In this document: in pieces, positions 34,478 to 43,029 of the stretch
Layout: the number at the start of each line of letters is the position of its first letter
Position numbering within the stretch: the stretch's first letter is position 1
Assembly: GCA_028717785.1 (NCBI GenBank)
Contig: JAQUND010000002.1
Span: forward strand, 1-64,000
Direction: 5' to 3'
Length of the DNA: 64,000 nucleotides
DNA from: Candidatus Nanoarchaeia archaeon
GTDB taxonomy: Archaea > Nanoarchaeota > Nanoarchaeia > SCGC-AAA011-G17 > JAFCDX01
Notes under the pieces: model-generated
Databases searched by the model: none
What the model saw: the letters and a program-made list of their open reading frames with translations, nothing else
Told to the model about the DNA's origin: nothing
Translations under genes and position numbers: made by a program

Positions 34478-34861
34478 ATGAAAGCTAAATTTATTAGGGA
34501 TCAAGAAAATCCTCTTGATTCATTAGAAATAGGAAGAGTTCTAGAAAGAAAATTAGAACAAAAAGGTAAAGAAATTTATCCATATTTAAAAAAAGTAGCT
34601 GAAGAATATAATGGTAATGATATTAAAACCATTATTAATTTAGAAAATAAATTAATTCAAAAATCTTTTATTTTAAATGATGATCCATTATATCCTGTTT
34701 TTTATATAACTTATGAATTAGATTTTGGATTTTTTGTTGGATGGTATATTCAAACTGAAAAAGATGCACCTTATAAAGGAGAACAACTTCCAATTGAAAA
34801 ATTAAATAAATGTGTAGAACAATTAAAACATTGGATAAAATACTATAAAAATTATTTATAA
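34478..34861 (+). CDS. leader-motif protein
   Basis: 127 residues. MKAKFIRD then QENPLDSLEIGRVLERKL; the F-x-R part of the motif is shortened. The body matches the second domain of the preceding protein (FFVGWYIQTEKD, then KLNKCVEQLKHWIKYYKNY). One base after the previous stop. Confidence 0.7.
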   Translation: MKAKFIRDQENPLDSLEIGRVLERKLEQKGKEIYPYLKKVAEEYNGNDIKTIINLENKLIQKSFILNDDPLYPVFYITYELDFGFFVGWYIQTEKDAPYKGEQLPIEKLNKCVEQLKHWIKYYKNYL

Positions 34862-34863
34862 AT

Positions 34864-35382
34864 ATGTTAGTCAAAGAATCTTTATTAATAGAACAAGAAG
34901 AAAAAACAATTGAGTTATCTGCAGGATTAGTTGTAATCCAAAATGGATCTATTCTTCTTGGCCATCCAACAGGTCAAAAATGGTGGGGTACTTATTCTAT
35001 ACCAAAAGGTAATGTCGAAGAGGGGGAAGACTTACTACAAGCTGCTATAAGAGAAACCCGAGAAGAAATGGGGGTAACTATTAGTGAAGAAGATATTGAG
35101 GATACGGAACCCGATTATATTGATTATAAGGATAAAAATGGTATCCCATATAAAAGGGTTTATTATTTTATAGCAAAACCCAAAATAGCTATTACTCAAA
35201 ATGCAATAATTCCAGATAAAAAAGAAATTGATTGGGCGGGATTTATATTAAAAAATAAAGCTAATCAAAGAATCTTTTGGAGACTAAAACCTGTATTAGA
35301 TAATATAAAAGAAGAAAAAACTGCAGAACCTCAAGAAAAGCCTGAAGAAGGCGGAGGAACTGAAAATGAATTTGGATTATAA
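34864..35382 (+). CDS. Nudix hydrolase with leader-like N-terminus
   Basis: 172 residues. The full Nudix box is at residues ~49-71 (G-x5-E-x7-R-E-x2-E-E-x-G-V, from GNVEEGEDLL to REEMGV), preceded by WWGTYSIPKG. Nudix enzymes hydrolyse nucleoside diphosphates linked to another group (for example ADP-ribose, dinucleotides, oxidised nucleotides, RNA caps). The start MLVKESLL looks like a short form of the family leader, and the gene ends the leader-motif cluster, so it might also be packaged; that is inference. The acidic Pro-rich tail is unusual. Confidence 0.8.
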   Translation: MLVKESLLIEQEEKTIELSAGLVVIQNGSILLGHPTGQKWWGTYSIPKGNVEEGEDLLQAAIRETREEMGVTISEEDIEDTEPDYIDYKDKNGIPYKRVYYFIAKPKIAITQNAIIPDKKEIDWAGFILKNKANQRIFWRLKPVLDNIKEEKTAEPQEKPEEGGGTENEFGL

Positions 35383-35641
35383 AAAGAGAGAATTATATCG
35401 AAAAAGAACGATTAGAACTCTTATTATTTTATTTATTTTTTGGTTTACATATAATATATGGATATTTTTAAACCATATATTTGATGAAATTTCTGGAATT
35501 ATTAGATCCGAATTGCATCAAATAATTCATATATATGTTACTTTCCTATCTATAATAATTCTTATTATTTGTATTGTTATTCTTTGTCAAAAACCTAAAA
35601 CTTTTATTGATAAAAGCCATAAGATTAATAAAATTAGATAA
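35366..35641 (+). CDS. small membrane protein with two spans
   Basis: 91 residues, overlapping the Nudix gene by 17 bases. Basic start, then two hydrophobic stretches (TLIILFIFWFTYNIWIFL and YVTFLSIIILIICIVILC) and a basic tail. No family recognised. Two bases before the next gene's leader. Confidence 0.65.
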   Translation: MNLDYKKRELYRKRTIRTLIILFIFWFTYNIWIFLNHIFDEISGIIRSELHQIIHIYVTFLSIIILIICIVILCQKPKTFIDKSHKINKIR

Positions 35642-35646
35642 ATGTT

Positions 35647-36996
35647 ATGGCAAAAAAGAAAGTTTTAACAAAAGGTAGTTTTTCCGCTTTAAATGACTTA
35701 TTAAATAAAATTGCCCCTGATGGGGAAATGATTGAAGTAAATCCTATTGCAAAAATAGATGAATGGATTTCAACAGGATCTTATATTCTTAATGCAGCTT
35801 TATCTGGTTCCTTATTTGGAGGTTTACCAAATAGAAGATCACTTGCTCTTGCAGGAGAAGAGGGAACTGGTAAAACTTATATAGCATTATCAATTTGTAG
35901 AAATGCTATTCGTTATCATGATTATGATATTATTTATTTTGATTCTGAAGGATCTATTGATATAGATTTTGTATCTCGTCTCGGTGTTGATACATCAAGA
36001 GTTCGTTTACAACCAGTTAACACAGTTGAAGAATTCTCCTATATTGCTGCTCAAATTATTTTAGCATTTGAAACCCAAATTGCTAAAAAAGAAATCCCTC
36101 CTAAAATTATGATTGTTTTAGATTCTTTAGGTAATTTATCATCAGAAAAAGAATCAGAAGATACTACCAAAGGGGAAAATAAAAGAGATATGACTAAACA
36201 ACAAGCTATTAGAAAACTATTTAGAGTAAATGGCTTAAAGTTTGCTAAATTAGGTATTCCTTTTATTGTAAATGCTCATACATACGATGCTATGAGTATG
36301 TTTACACCCAAAGAAATTTCAGGTGGAGGTGGATTGAAATATAATGCTTCCATTATATTTCAATTAGCTAAAGGAAATCTTAAAGATAAAGAAGCTGAAG
36401 ATAAATTGAAAAAAGCTAAAGCTGATGGGGAAGAGAAAGATTCTAAAGAAAAAAAACCCAAAGTAGGTATCACTGTTTATATTAATCCATTTAAACAAAG
36501 ATTTGCTCGACCAATACCTGTTCAATTTCATATTCCATATTATAAAGCTCCCAATCCATTTGTTGGACTTGAAAAATATGCATCCTGGGATACTTGTGGA
36601 ATAGTTAGAGGTAAAATGCATACTCAAAAAGAATATGAAAAATTAGAAGAAAATGAAAAAAAATCTTGTTTTCAGTGGGAAGGTTTTGATATAGTTATTG
36701 ATGAAAAGGGGATTTCAAATAAAATTCCTAACGGAAAAATATGGTTAGAACCCAGAGATACAGCCAAAACTCTTGTATGCAAACATTTAGGAGGGGAAAC
36801 CCCTCTTATAGATTTATTTACTCCAAAAGTTTTTACACAAGAAGTTTTAAAAGAACTTGATGAAAATATTATAAAGCCTACATTTATGCTTCCTTCTATT
36901 GAAAGTCTTGAAGATCTTGCTGAATTAACCAGTGAATTAGAAATGGATAATGAAGAAGAGGATAATGAAGAAATAGAAGAAAATGTTACTTTATGA
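35647..36996 (+). CDS. uvsX: UvsX/RecA-like recombinase
   Basis: 449 residues, compared with 391 for T4 UvsX. Walker A GEEGTGKTY (70-78), a DSEGSIDIDFV segment (~100) with the catalytic Glu, Walker B-like IMIVLDSLGNLSS (~157-169), the DNA-binding loop region MTKQQAIRKLFR (~183-194) and ISGGGGLKYNAS (~226-237). It polymerises on single-stranded DNA and drives strand exchange in recombination-dependent replication. A Lys-rich insertion (~250-275) and a strongly acidic C-terminus (last 20 residues) are present. The next gene starts within its stop region. Confidence 0.85.
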   Translation: MAKKKVLTKGSFSALNDLLNKIAPDGEMIEVNPIAKIDEWISTGSYILNAALSGSLFGGLPNRRSLALAGEEGTGKTYIALSICRNAIRYHDYDIIYFDSEGSIDIDFVSRLGVDTSRVRLQPVNTVEEFSYIAAQIILAFETQIAKKEIPPKIMIVLDSLGNLSSEKESEDTTKGENKRDMTKQQAIRKLFRVNGLKFAKLGIPFIVNAHTYDAMSMFTPKEISGGGGLKYNASIIFQLAKGNLKDKEAEDKLKKAKADGEEKDSKEKKPKVGITVYINPFKQRFARPIPVQFHIPYYKAPNPFVGLEKYASWDTCGIVRGKMHTQKEYEKLEENEKKSCFQWEGFDIVIDEKGISNKIPNGKIWLEPRDTAKTLVCKHLGGETPLIDLFTPKVFTQEVLKELDENIIKPTFMLPSIESLEDLAELTSELEMDNEEEDNEEIEENVTL

Positions 36997-37268
36997 TAAA
37001 AGGAATAAACAAGAAAAAAATCAAGATAAAAAATTTACTTGGTTTAATAGATGAACCTACTATTGAAGATTTACTTTTTGAAATTGTTTCTTTTCTTGAA
37101 AAAGAATCCAGATTAGATAATGAATTTATAAAACAAGAAGTTAATCTTAAAACTCGTTGTAGAATATCGGGGGATTTAGAAAAAGATTTAAAAGCTCTTC
37201 AAGAACAAGGATTCATTGAACATAAAGGTTGGACTAAATATAAATTATTAAAAAATCCATGGCAATAA
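36993..37268 (+). CDS. small winged-helix-like protein
   Basis: 91 residues, coupled by an ATGA overlap to uvsX and overlapping the protease gene by 10 bases. The order of helices and the end (GDLEKDLKALQEQGFIEHKG, then W-x-KYKLL) read like a winged helix that binds DNA. No named family. Confidence 0.6.
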   Translation: MIKGINKKKIKIKNLLGLIDEPTIEDLLFEIVSFLEKESRLDNEFIKQEVNLKTRCRISGDLEKDLKALQEQGFIEHKGWTKYKLLKNPWQ

Positions 37269-37723
37269 AAATAAAAGGAACTTTTCTTTATTTTGATAGA
37301 GAAAATGGTAACAGAAGAATTTACAAAAAAGAAATTGCTCAAAGTATTATAGATCAATTTAATAAAAAGAAAGAATCCTGCGATGTTTATGGCAGTTTTG
37401 GATATCCCGAAGATTTTGATATTCCATTAGGTCAAGTATCCCATATTGTAGAGGAAATACATTTTAATTCTGAAAAAAATTCTTTAGAGGGAACTATTAG
37501 AATTTTAGATACTCCAAAAGGTAATATTGTAAAAGATTTATTAAAAGAAAATCAATTACAATCTATGTCCATTAGACCCAGAGGAATAGGAAATGTAAAT
37601 CCAAGTACAAAAGAGATAGAAAATTTTGAAATTGTATCATTTGATTTAATTCCATCAGAAACTGATGCATTTAAACAATTTAAACAAAATGAAGGGGATG
37701 AGGAAAAATACTTTAATTGTTAA
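37259..37723 (+). CDS. 21: prohead protease (gp21-like)
   Basis: 154 residues, against 212 in T4. The herpes/T4-type prohead protease pattern is clear: VYGSFGYPED (~40-49), QVSHIVEEI with the catalytic His (~60), the LDTPKGNIVKDLL strand and helix (~85-97), and SMSIRPRG with the catalytic Ser (~105-112), then FEIVSFDLIPS. In T4 this enzyme cuts scaffold, capsid and internal proteins after [LI]-x-E during head maturation. It is set among replication genes instead of next to the portal, and it lacks the T4 C-terminal extension. Confidence 0.75.
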   Translation: MAIKIKGTFLYFDRENGNRRIYKKEIAQSIIDQFNKKKESCDVYGSFGYPEDFDIPLGQVSHIVEEIHFNSEKNSLEGTIRILDTPKGNIVKDLLKENQLQSMSIRPRGIGNVNPSTKEIENFEIVSFDLIPSETDAFKQFKQNEGDEEKYFNC

Positions 37724-38234
37724 TTTATTTGGTGGTCCGGGTTTAGGAAAATCTACTATTATGGCTCATATTTTTGCTGAATTAAAATGGAAAAAATATG
37801 ATGTAGAAATGGCAACTGAATATGCTAAAGAAGAAGTTTGGGCAGGTTCTACTCATCTTTTAGAAAATCAATATTTTGTTTCAGCAGAACAATATAAAAG
37901 AATAATTCGTTTAAATGGTAAATTAGATATAGTAATAACAGATTCTCCTTTACCTTTAGGAATTATTTATGGTCATAATGAACCGGAAGAATTTAAATTT
38001 TTAATTCTTAAATATTTTAATAAATTTAATAATTTCAATATTTTATTAGAACGAAAAAAAGAATATAATCCTAATGGTAGAATGCAAACAGAAGATGATG
38101 CAAAATTAAAAGATAAAGAAATACGAGATTTACTTCTGTTACATAATATTCCATTTAGGATTATGGAAGCTAAACGTGAAAATATTCCTGCTATAATTGA
38201 AGCTATAGAAAATATAAAGGAATCAAAAATTTAA
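37698..38234 (+). CDS. P-loop ATPase/kinase-like protein
   Basis: 178 residues from the ATG at 37698 (MRKNTLIVNLFGGPGLGKST); earlier in-frame ATGs at 37665 and 37689 lie deeper inside the protease gene. Walker A GGPGLGKST (~12-20), a DIVITDSPLPLG strand (~80-91) and LLERKKEYNPNGR with basic residues (~118-130) suggest a small-molecule kinase, like phage thymidine or nicotinamide-riboside kinase-type proteins. The substrate cannot be read. Confidence 0.65.
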   Translation: MRKNTLIVNLFGGPGLGKSTIMAHIFAELKWKKYDVEMATEYAKEEVWAGSTHLLENQYFVSAEQYKRIIRLNGKLDIVITDSPLPLGIIYGHNEPEEFKFLILKYFNKFNNFNILLERKKEYNPNGRMQTEDDAKLKDKEIRDLLLLHNIPFRIMEAKRENIPAIIEAIENIKESKI

Positions 38235-38288
38235 CGAAATCAATTAAAACAAACACCTCTTATTTTCATAAAATTTTAAAAATTATTT

Positions 38289-39743
38289 ATGATTAATGCA
38301 TATCAAGAAAGTTCATTTTTCTTTTATATTTTAAATAATCCTATATTTTTAAATACTACTAAATCAGAATTTTTCTCTAATCCTATGATTAGAGAAATAT
38401 TTGATATAGCTAAGGATCATGCTTTAAGATATAAAGAATCCCCATCAAAAGAACAATTATCTTCTCTTATTAAAATAAAAGGTCTTTCGGATAAAATAAA
38501 TGACGATATTTTAGGAGCTTTATACAATTCAAAAAAAGAATTAGAACAATATGATCAACAATGGCTTGAAGATAATGTAGGCCCATGGATTCGAATACGT
38601 AATTTGGAATTCGTAATGCGAAAAGCTATTGCATTTATGAAAACCACAAAGCTTGAAGCTGGAAATGCTGCAGAAGTAGTAGAAAAAATTCGACACATGC
38701 TTTCTTCAGAAACAGCTATAGATTTTTCTTTTAAATTAGGCTCTGATTTTTTTGATCCTGAAGTACATCAACAAGAACGTTTATCAAGAACATCAACAGG
38801 CTATCCATTTATAGATTTATGTCTTGATGGTGGATGGTGGAAAGGATCATTAATTGTATTTTTATCTGGCCCGAAATCAGGTAAATCTACATGGTTAGGT
38901 AATCTTGCTGCTAAATCTGTAGAAAATGGATATAATACAGCATATATTACTCTTGAACTTCAAAAAGAAATTGTAGCTATGAGAATAGGTACAAATATGC
39001 TTTCCATGCCTATTGAAGAATATAAAATAAATTCTAAAGACAAAGATTATATGAGAAAGAGGTTATCAGATTTAAGAAGTTCCTCTTTTAAACCTATGGG
39101 TCAATTTCATATACAAGAATTTCCATCTTCTACTTTATCAGCAAATGATTTAGTAACTTATTTGAAAAAAACAGAAGAAATATTAGGATATAAATTTGAA
39201 AATGTTTTCATAGATTATATTAATATTATGAAAAATTGGAGAAATCCTAATAGTGAAAATCTTTATATGAAAATTAAACAAATTAGTGAGGATTTACGTG
39301 CTGGTGCTCAAGAAAATGATTGGGCTTTTATATCAGCTACTCAAACAAATAGAAGTGGTTGGGATACATCAGATCTTTCAATTACAAATGTTTCTGAATC
39401 TGCAGCTCTTTTACATACTGTTGATGGTCTTTTTGGTATTATAATTAATCCGGAAATGAAAGCAAGAGGAGAAGTTTATCTTAAATATCTTGCAGATAGG
39501 GTTTCTGGAATGGAAAATACTCGAAAAAGATTTATATTTACTCGACAATTTAATAGAATTGATGAAGATTTAAATGCTCAAATTGAAGATTTAGAATTTA
39601 TGTTTAATAGCTTAATATCTTCAAATTCAAAAAATAGAGGGGGAACTAAAAAACCAAAATCAAATCATATTTCAATTGATGCTAAAATTAGTAATCATAT
39701 AGAGGAGGAACCACAACCCGAAAAGGCTATGGGACTTTTATAA
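38289..39743 (+). CDS. 41: replicative DNA helicase, DnaB/gp41 type
   Basis: 484 residues, close to T4 gp41 (475). N-terminal helical domain (1-150), then STGYPFIDLCLDGGWWKGSL (~169-188), Walker A SGPKSGKSTW (~193-202), VFIDYINIM as Walker B (~310), ISATQTNRSG (~345-354) and DRVSGMENTRKRF near the end. It forms a ring and unwinds DNA 5' to 3' on the lagging strand. A primase partner (gp61) was not seen here. Confidence 0.85.
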   Translation: MINAYQESSFFFYILNNPIFLNTTKSEFFSNPMIREIFDIAKDHALRYKESPSKEQLSSLIKIKGLSDKINDDILGALYNSKKELEQYDQQWLEDNVGPWIRIRNLEFVMRKAIAFMKTTKLEAGNAAEVVEKIRHMLSSETAIDFSFKLGSDFFDPEVHQQERLSRTSTGYPFIDLCLDGGWWKGSLIVFLSGPKSGKSTWLGNLAAKSVENGYNTAYITLELQKEIVAMRIGTNMLSMPIEEYKINSKDKDYMRKRLSDLRSSSFKPMGQFHIQEFPSSTLSANDLVTYLKKTEEILGYKFENVFIDYINIMKNWRNPNSENLYMKIKQISEDLRAGAQENDWAFISATQTNRSGWDTSDLSITNVSESAALLHTVDGLFGIIINPEMKARGEVYLKYLADRVSGMENTRKRFIFTRQFNRIDEDLNAQIEDLEFMFNSLISSNSKNRGGTKKPKSNHISIDAKISNHIEEEPQPEKAMGLL

Positions 39744-39745
39744 AA

Positions 39746-39767
39746 TTTAGAGATAAATATCTCTAAA
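39746..39767 (+). promoter_or_regulatory. perfect palindrome with ATAAATAT
   Basis: TTTAGAGATA-AA-TATCTCTAAA is a perfect 10-bp stem around AA. It contains GATAAATAT, matching sites before other late-type genes, and overlaps the helicase gene's end. The following AAATAAAATAATTTAA also precedes the genes at 27319 and 40312. Candidate terminator plus late promoter. Confidence 0.45.
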
Positions 39768-39783
39768 TAAAATAATTTAATAA

Positions 39784-40266
39784 ATGTATTATTCAGAAAT
39801 GAACGAGGAAAATCCTATGAAAGAAGATAAAATTTTAAATAACTCTTTTAATACTGGTGAAATAGAATATGAGGCTTTTACTAGTTCAATGAAAGTAGAT
39901 GATCAGGTTGCATCATTATATGAAGATCAATTATCAGATAATTTGGTAGAACAAAGAATTATAAAAAAATTAGATGATGATCTTTATATACTATTTCAAG
40001 AAAGTCCTTATCACGAAAAATATAAAACCCCTAAACGTGTTGATAAAGGAGATATGATTAAAATGTTTTACTATTTTAAAGAAAAATTAGTAAAATTTAA
40101 TACTTATTCTGGAATGCAAATTTTTATAGGATTTGCTGAATTTTTCCAAGTAAATTATAATCAATTATATTCAGAAATAGGAGTAGTAGATAAAGAAGGA
40201 CTTCTTAAAGAATTATCCGAGAAAGGAAAAATTCAAAATAAAATTAAAACCCGTAAGCTTTTTTAG
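39784..40266 (+). CDS. hypothetical protein
   Basis: 160 residues, acidic N-terminal half, helical C-terminal half (GMQIFIGFAEFFQVNYNQLY, then a KEGLLKELSEKGKI helix), ending TRKLF. It is preceded by the palindrome with ATAAATAT. A late co-activator such as T4 gp33 was considered, but the similarity is too weak to claim. Confidence 0.65.
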   Translation: MYYSEMNEENPMKEDKILNNSFNTGEIEYEAFTSSMKVDDQVASLYEDQLSDNLVEQRIIKKLDDDLYILFQESPYHEKYKTPKRVDKGDMIKMFYYFKEKLVKFNTYSGMQIFIGFAEFFQVNYNQLYSEIGVVDKEGLLKELSEKGKIQNKIKTRKLF

Positions 40267-40311
40267 ATAAATATTAAAACTACCTCTGGGTAAAATAAAA
40301 TAATTTAATTA

Positions 40312-40683
40312 ATGAGAGCACATTTTATTAATGAAGAATCTGGAAATTATCCTGCTGGAGCAGAAAATGACCCAAATGCACCTTGGAATCAACCAAAAAG
40401 CGAAACTTTCGAAGAAATAAAATTAGAAGATGGAGAAGTTTTTATAATAACCAACGAAAGAATTGGAGCTAATGATTGGGAAGAAATAGATAGGGAACAA
40501 ATTGATCCTGAAACTTTAGAACAACTTATAGCTTCTAAATTAAAATTAAATTACAAATCTATGTTAGAAGAAAATGATATTATTGAAATAGAAGATATTA
40601 ATTGTGAAGGATCTAATTGTGAATTTATAACTGATCATGGAAATGTTACTATTTCTATAAATGATTTAGAAAATCTTATTTAA
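40312..40683 (+). CDS. leader-bearing acidic protein
   Basis: 123 residues. It starts MRAHFINEESGNYPAGAEND, a variant of the family leader, then DPNAPWNQP instead of the F-x-R motif. The rest is acidic with two strands at the end (CEFITDHGNVTISI). Preceded by GATAAATATTAAAA and followed by a terminator, so it is a single-gene unit. Candidate packaged protein, by leader only. Confidence 0.65.
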   Translation: MRAHFINEESGNYPAGAENDPNAPWNQPKSETFEEIKLEDGEVFIITNERIGANDWEEIDREQIDPETLEQLIASKLKLNYKSMLEENDIIEIEDINCEGSNCEFITDHGNVTISINDLENLI

Positions 40684-40708
40684 ATTTTAACAGGATATTA
40701 ATAATGAT

Positions 40709-40741
40709 AAAGCTTGAGAGTGAAAACTATCAAGCTTTTTT
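40709..40741 (+). terminator. rho-independent terminator
   Basis: AAAGCTTGA / TCAAGCTTTTTT stem. Any gp47 start upstream of 40774 would have to lie in this hairpin. Confidence 0.85.
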
Positions 40742-40773
40742 ATGATATAATATTTAGATATTATTTTAGAAAT

Positions 40774-41898
40774 ATGGATATTGAATCATTTGAAAACGAA
40801 GTTTCTATACAACAAATACAATATAATAGAATTTTTTTAATATCAGATTTACACTTTGGAGTAAGAGCTAATTCTCTTGAATGGCTTCAAAATCAACTAA
40901 ATTTTTTTTATAAACTTTACATTCCATATTTAAAAGAAAATAAAAAAGAAAACGATATTCTTTTTATGCTTGGTGATTGGTTTGATAATAGACAATTATT
41001 AGACATAAATATTATGAGTAAATCTATAGATCTTATTTTTGATCTTGCTGATGTTATGCCTATTTATTTTATTACAGGTAACCATGATATTTATAAAAAA
41101 AATGATACTGATGTAAATTCCTTAGCAGCATTTAGATTTATTCCTAATGTAACTATTTATGAAAAACCAATAGTTATTACTAATGGAAATAATAAAATTT
41201 TAGTTTTACCTTGGATAGGAAATAGTGAAAAAGAAGAAGCTATTGCAAAATCTAATCCGGCAGATTACATATTTGCTCATGCAGATATATCAGGTCTTCA
41301 TTATGATAACGGAAGACAAATTATTAAAGGAGCTAAACTTAGAGGAATAAAAGGAGTTAAAAAATTATTTTCTGGTCATGTCCATAAAAGACAAGAAAGT
41401 AAAGATGCTATTTATATAGGTTCTCCATATTCAACTAAAAGAAGTGATATAGGAAATAAAAAAGGATTTTATGTTTTTACTCCAGATAAAGATAAAATTG
41501 AATTTATTCCTAATAAAATATCTCCTGTATTTCAAAGAATTTTATTAGAAGATTTAATTGAATGGACTTTAGAAAGAACTCATAAAATTCTTGAAAATAA
41601 TTATTCAGATATTATTGTTCCTGATAAATATATTCATTTATTTAATTTAACAAGATTCACAGAACTATTAGAAGGCTGTAACTATAAAAAAATAGAGACA
41701 GTAGGAGAAAAGAAAAAACTTGATGAATCATTTGGGGAATTAATGAATGGAGAAGAAATAAAAGATATTATTTCTTTATTAGAAAATGCTTTAGATGATT
41801 TAGATTATTTAGCTGAAATGATTATAAAACTTAAAATATTAAATAAAGAATATTATGATAAAGCTGCTAAAGAAAATGAAATTTATGATATAATTTAA
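40774..41898 (+). CDS. 47: recombination nuclease subunit gp47 (SbcD/Mre11-like)
   Basis: 374 residues from the ATG at 40774; a longer start at 40714 is ruled out by the terminator. Phosphoesterase motifs: ISDLHFG (~24-30), LGDWFDNR (~69-76), TGNHDIY (~103-109), FAHADISG (~166-173) and FSGHVHKRQ (~204-212). With gp46 it resects DNA ends to feed recombination. In T4, 46 and 47 are adjacent; here several small genes and a homing endonuclease separate them. Confidence 0.8.
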   Translation: MDIESFENEVSIQQIQYNRIFLISDLHFGVRANSLEWLQNQLNFFYKLYIPYLKENKKENDILFMLGDWFDNRQLLDINIMSKSIDLIFDLADVMPIYFITGNHDIYKKNDTDVNSLAAFRFIPNVTIYEKPIVITNGNNKILVLPWIGNSEKEEAIAKSNPADYIFAHADISGLHYDNGRQIIKGAKLRGIKGVKKLFSGHVHKRQESKDAIYIGSPYSTKRSDIGNKKGFYVFTPDKDKIEFIPNKISPVFQRILLEDLIEWTLERTHKILENNYSDIIVPDKYIHLFNLTRFTELLEGCNYKKIETVGEKKKLDESFGELMNGEEIKDIISLLENALDDLDYLAEMIIKLKILNKEYYDKAAKENEIYDII

Positions 41899-41909
41899 AA
41901 TATACTAAC

Positions 41910-42083
41910 ATGGAAAAAGAAATAAAAAAAATTAATTGTCCTGAATGTAATAGTGAAAAAATTATTGAAGAAGGAACTGTAAAAAATAATGGCCAACTTA
42001 ATAGTGATGATTATTTTTCATGGGTTGAAGATCCATATTATAAATGTAGAGAATGTAGAACTAAATTTGATATAGTATTATGA
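41910..42083 (+). CDS. small zinc-ribbon protein
   Basis: 57 residues: CPEC (residues 10-13) and CREC (~48-51) make one zinc ribbon, with an acidic Trp/Tyr-containing loop between. Starts 11 bases after gp47 and overlaps the next start (ATGA). Function unknown. Confidence 0.65.
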   Translation: MEKEIKKINCPECNSEKIIEEGTVKNNGQLNSDDYFSWVEDPYYKCRECRTKFDIVL

Positions 42084-42295
42084 AAATTTTTAAGAGTTTA
42101 AAAAATCCAACTCCAGAAAAAAGGATTGCATTAAGGCAGGAAATGAAAAATAATGGATTTTATTTTTCTTCATTTGACAAAGTTTTGGATGCAGAACTTT
42201 TTTACAAAGAAAATAGTCAAATTAAAGTTGTTGAAGAATTATGGACTTTTGAAAAAAGAGATCCTATTCCAGGATTAGATGATATTTGGGTATAA
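42080..42295 (+). CDS. small hypothetical protein
   Basis: 71 residues, coupled to the zinc-ribbon gene. Starts MKIFKSLKNPTPEKRIALRQ, ends PIPGLDDIWV. No family recognised. Confidence 0.65.
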   Translation: MKIFKSLKNPTPEKRIALRQEMKNNGFYFSSFDKVLDAELFYKENSQIKVVEELWTFEKRDPIPGLDDIWV

Positions 42296-42315
42296 TAATC
42301 TCATTAAAATAAAAA

Positions 42316-43029
42316 ATGGATAAAATTATTTTAATGTATTTAATAGAAAATAAATCCATAATTAACATTTCTAAAGAAATCGGATGGAGTTATAAAAAGG
42401 TAAGAAATTATCTTTTAAAAAATAATATTAAATTAAGAAAAAGAAATACTAAAGGATTACGCTTTCATTCGAGAAGTACAAGAAATAAAATGAGGAATTC
42501 GGCTTTAGGAGAAAAAAATCATAATTATAAGAAATGTTCAGAAAAAACCCGGAAAATTTTTAAAGATTTTAGAAATAAAGTAATAAATGATCCTAAATTA
42601 AAAGAAGAAATATATAAAAAAGTAAGTAAAACTAGAATAGAAAGAAAATTATCAGTTGGAAAAAATAATCCTATGTCTAATCCAGATACTATTAAAAAAT
42701 GGATAAAATCGAATAATTTAAAACCTAATAAATCGGAATTAAAATTATTTGAAATTCTTCAAAAATTTAATATAGAATTTTTATTAAATACTAGAGCAGA
42801 ATATCTCATTATAGAAGGAAAAATTCCAGATTTTATAAATTTAAAGAAGAAAAGAATTATAGAATTATATGGGGATTATTGGCATAGAAATGATACAAAG
42901 GAAAAAATTGAAAAAAGAGTAAATCTTTTTAAAAAATCCGGGTATAATACTTTAATAGTTTGGGAAAATGAATTAAAAAATATAAATGAATTAAAAATAA
43001 AATTAAATAATTATGTCAAAAATAGTTGA
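42316..43029 (+). CDS. homing endonuclease with Vsr-like nuclease domain
   Basis: 237 residues. The N-terminal helix-turn-helix (KSIINISKEIGWSYKKVRNYL, ~residues 13-33) and a NUMOD-like NPMSNPDTIKKW precede the nuclease: NKSELKLFEILQKF (~135-148), IPDFINLKKKRIIELYGDYW (~173-192) with the acidic catalytic pair, and NTLIVWENELKN (~215-226). This order (E..D-F..E-x-x-G-x-x-W-H) is that of Vsr-fold homing endonucleases. It is inserted between gp47 and gp46. It overlaps the next gene by 17 bases. Confidence 0.8.
   Translation: MDKIILMYLIENKSIINISKEIGWSYKKVRNYLLKNNIKLRKRNTKGLRFHSRSTRNKMRNSALGEKNHNYKKCSEKTRKIFKDFRNKVINDPKLKEEIYKKVSKTRIERKLSVGKNNPMSNPDTIKKWIKSNNLKPNKSELKLFEILQKFNIEFLLNTRAEYLIIEGKIPDFINLKKKRIIELYGDYWHRNDTKEKIEKRVNLFKKSGYNTLIVWENELKNINELKIKLNNYVKNS

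Noticed and set aside
39784..40266. Late co-activator gp33
   Set aside because: Helical C-terminus and location were suggestive, but there is no recognisable clamp- or polymerase-binding motif.
40714..40773. Longer gp47 with a start at 40714
   Set aside because: This stretch is a terminator hairpin; the ATG at 40774 gives the normal family start.
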